The position numbers and the translations under genes are program-made. From positions 1-64,000 of the forward strand of contig CAIXXM010000067.1 of assembly GCA_903923395.1 (NCBI GenBank): a stretch of DNA of 64,000 bases, read 5' to 3'. This DNA comes from an uncultured Acidobacteriia bacterium. Lineage in GTDB: Bacteria > Acidobacteriota > Terriglobia > Bryobacterales > Bryobacteraceae. Below, piece by piece: positions 62,568-64,000 of the stretch. The notes under the pieces were generated by a model. That model worked only from the letters and a program-made list of their open reading frames with translations. It did not search any database and was not told where the DNA came from. The number at the start of each line of letters is the position of its first letter. Positions within the stretch are counted from its first letter, which is position 1.

Positions 62568-63353
62568 ATGAAAAACGTTGTAGCAATTGCGGTTTGTTTT
62601 CTGGGTCTCGCGAGTGTGTCGCAGGCCGGAACTGTCTTTGTCGGGTATAAGGACACCGCTGGCCCGGCAGTTGACTATGACTACAACGATTTGGTTTTCT
62701 CTCTGACGAGCAACACGCTCCAGTTAAGCGCATTCGGTTTCTGGGAGTTCAAGCCTTCGCTCAACCCCGACCCGTATAACGCCGCAAATGCGGGATTGCA
62801 GGGAACTCCTTTTTGGAACAATACTTCTTCGGACGGAGCCAAAGAAGGCATCGGCTGGTGCATCTACGGCGGTGGTAACTGCAACGCAGGTGTCGGCCTC
62901 GATCCAACTGCCGAATATTTGACCTCAGACCCCAACAGCCCTTTCGGATCAGTCAACAATGTGACCTTCTCCTCCTCAGGCGATGTTGGAGCTTCCATCA
63001 CGCTGAAGATCTCTGACGACAACAGTCTGGTGGGGTGGTATAACCTGTCAGATCCGTCTACCGTGTACTGGCTCAACTCAGTTGATAAGCCGCTGGTGAC
63101 GACAACCTTTGACCCTGCTGGTCAATTTGGATTGGTTGTGTCGAATGTGACTTCCGGCAACACCTTCTACTCCCAAACTTCCGCTGGAGGCACGCAAGAT
63201 CAGGTTTCGCACTTCGCCTTCTTCGCAGACCAAAGCGGCCTTCCTCAGGTGAACGCAGTGATTACACCGACTCCCGAACCTGCCTCCGGTCTACTCGGAC
63301 TGATTCCCGTCGCCCTGCTGGGTTGGAAGCTCCGCCGCAATAAGCGCGCCTAA
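62568..63353 (+). CDS. PEP-CTERM protein, DUF4114-like
   Basis: The 261-residue protein has a signal peptide (KNVVAIAVCFLGLASVSQA). The beta-rich body starts GTVFVGYKDTAGPAVDYDYNDLVFSL, a calcium-box-like DYDYNDLVF segment typical of DUF4114-type PEP-CTERM proteins. The C-terminal sorting signal is PTPEPASGLLGLIPVALLGW then KLRRNKRA. It should be exported and processed by an exosortase. The ribosome site AAAGAAG precedes the ATG at 62568. It is convergent with mqnD across a strong hairpin. Confidence 0.9.
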   Translation: MKNVVAIAVCFLGLASVSQAGTVFVGYKDTAGPAVDYDYNDLVFSLTSNTLQLSAFGFWEFKPSLNPDPYNAANAGLQGTPFWNNTSSDGAKEGIGWCIYGGGNCNAGVGLDPTAEYLTSDPNSPFGSVNNVTFSSSGDVGASITLKISDDNSLVGWYNLSDPSTVYWLNSVDKPLVTTTFDPAGQFGLVVSNVTSGNTFYSQTSAGGTQDQVSHFAFFADQSGLPQVNAVITPTPEPASGLLGLIPVALLGWKLRRNKRA

Positions 63354-63377
63354 GTCCCGTTCAAAAGATTTTGAAGT

Positions 63378-63404
63378 CGCCGGACGGAATGTATCCGTCC
63401 GGCG
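63378..63404. terminator. perfect 11-bp bidirectional terminator hairpin
   Basis: CGCCGGACGGA (63378-63388) pairs perfectly with TCCGTCCGGCG (63394-63404) around the loop ATGTA. It lies between the convergent stops at 63353 and 63419. On the - strand it is followed by a T/A-rich run (ACTTCAAAATCTTTTG); the + side lacks a T-run. Confidence 0.75.
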
Positions 63405-63418
63405 GCACGTTCGAAGCT

Positions 63419-64000
63419 CTACCCTACAAACTCTACTTCGGTCCGGTGCGGGATTACCCCAGCCTCAAAACCCTTATCCAGGAGCAACTGCACCGCTTTC
63501 GGGATCAGTTCACCGGCATCCACAGTGTAGTGATTCACGTACATCCCAACAAACTTCTCAGCCAGCCGGGGCTCCATGTCGCGGGCGAACTGCAGGGCGT
63601 ATTCAAGCGCTTCCGCATGATTGTCCAGAGCGTATTGAATACTGTCCCGCATCATGCGGCAGCATTCGGTTTTCACATCATCAGGCAGCGAGCGCAATAG
63701 TGCATTGCCGCCCAATGGCAGGGGCAGTGCATAGGTCTCTTTCCACCATTTGCCCATGTCCAGGATCTTATGAAAGCCAACTTTGTTGTAGGTGAGTTGG
63801 GCTTCGTGAATAATCAGCCCGACATCGGCAAGTCCGCTCTGCACGGTTTCCAGGATTTTATCGAACGGAACCACGACCGCTTCAAAATCCGGCTCAAAAA
63901 TCCGCAAGGAGAGATAGGCGGTTGTCATGAGTCCAGGGATTGCGATCCGTTTGCCTTTGACTTCCTCAGGCTCCATGGGATGTGCGGAAACCAGCATCGG
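63419..64000 (-). CDS. mqnD: 1,4-dihydroxy-6-naphthoate synthase (MqnD), N-terminus beyond the window
   Basis: About 193 C-terminal residues are present and the frame is open to the window edge. Features of MqnD are RIAIPGLMTTAYLSLRIF, SGLADVGLIIHEAQLTYNKVGF, LDMGKWWKETYALPLPLGGNALL and a C-terminal helix with VNHYTVDAGELIPKAVQLLLDKGF. MqnD is the last known enzyme of the first half of the futalosine menaquinone pathway, converting cyclic dehypoxanthinylfutalosine to 1,4-dihydroxy-6-naphthoate. The family is normally ~270-290 residues, so about 80-90 residues are missing upstream. MqnA is related, but the LPLGGN and WWKETY motifs favour MqnD. Confidence 0.88.
   Translation of the reverse strand, partial: PMLVSAHPMEPEEVKGKRIAIPGLMTTAYLSLRIFEPDFEAVVVPFDKILETVQSGLADVGLIIHEAQLTYNKVGFHKILDMGKWWKETYALPLPLGGNALLRSLPDDVKTECCRMMRDSIQYALDNHAEALEYALQFARDMEPRLAEKFVGMYVNHYTVDAGELIPKAVQLLLDKGFEAGVIPHRTEVEFVG

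Overview
The window looks like a chromosome segment of an Acidobacteriota member of the Bryobacterales/'Solibacter' lineage. This is inferred from gene families, not from a marker gene. The families are two Oar-like TonB-dependent receptors with an N-terminal carboxypeptidase-regulatory domain, two C-terminal domains of the Solibacter-type TIGR03437 family, PEP-CTERM surface proteins, a Ser/Thr kinase fused to TolB-like and TPR modules, and secreted cytochrome c peroxidase/beta-propeller proteins. Base composition is moderately GC-rich. Most genes sit in short, tightly packed, often 4-bp-overlapping operons.

Layout. 1-7 kb: tRNA-Ser(UGA), a di-haem peroxidase/beta-propeller pair, a two-component system whose histidine kinase carries a one-base frameshift in the H-box region, and a ThiF-type adenylyltransferase with a membrane PH-domain protein. 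7-15 kb: an outer-membrane biogenesis operon (Omp85/TamA-like, SurA-N-like, TamB). 15-20 kb: mutM, a Rieske protein, a PcrA/UvrD helicase, a small basic protein and an amino-acid permease. 20.2-23.5 kb is accessory DNA. It holds an 871-bp cassette with two unrecognised genes bounded by 63-bp direct repeats of the permease 3' end, an S41 peptidase, and a Panacea (SocA/DUF4065) antitoxin-like gene coupled to a small two-helix membrane protein, which is a candidate PanAT toxin-antitoxin pair. 23.5-29.4 kb: a VOC protein, then an operon of CHASE2-adenylate cyclase, secreted FecR/caspase/TPR protein and MBL-fold hydrolase, a possible cyclic-nucleotide signalling unit. 29.8-40.5 kb: a TonB receptor, a PEP-CTERM protein and a 2139-residue Ig-repeat surface protein whose gene has a higher-order repeat of exactly 537 bp.

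40.6-50.3 kb: Ser/Thr kinase, LolA and a type II secretion/type IV pilus-like assembly operon (F/C, E/B, M, N, O, P/C-like, K-like pseudopilin) without a secretin or major pilin gene in the window. 50.2-53.3 kb: rsmD, a Tat-exported Gfo/Idh/MocA protein and a dienelactone hydrolase. 53.5-59.5 kb: a second TonB receptor followed 2 bp later by a secreted GH28 polygalacturonase fused to TIGR03437, which looks like a pectin-use unit. 59.5-64 kb: an M28 peptidase, a HEAT-repeat protein, a second PEP-CTERM protein, a strong bidirectional hairpin and a truncated MqnD gene (futalosine menaquinone pathway) at the window edge.

All calls come from reading the sequence and recalled family motifs; no database search was run.
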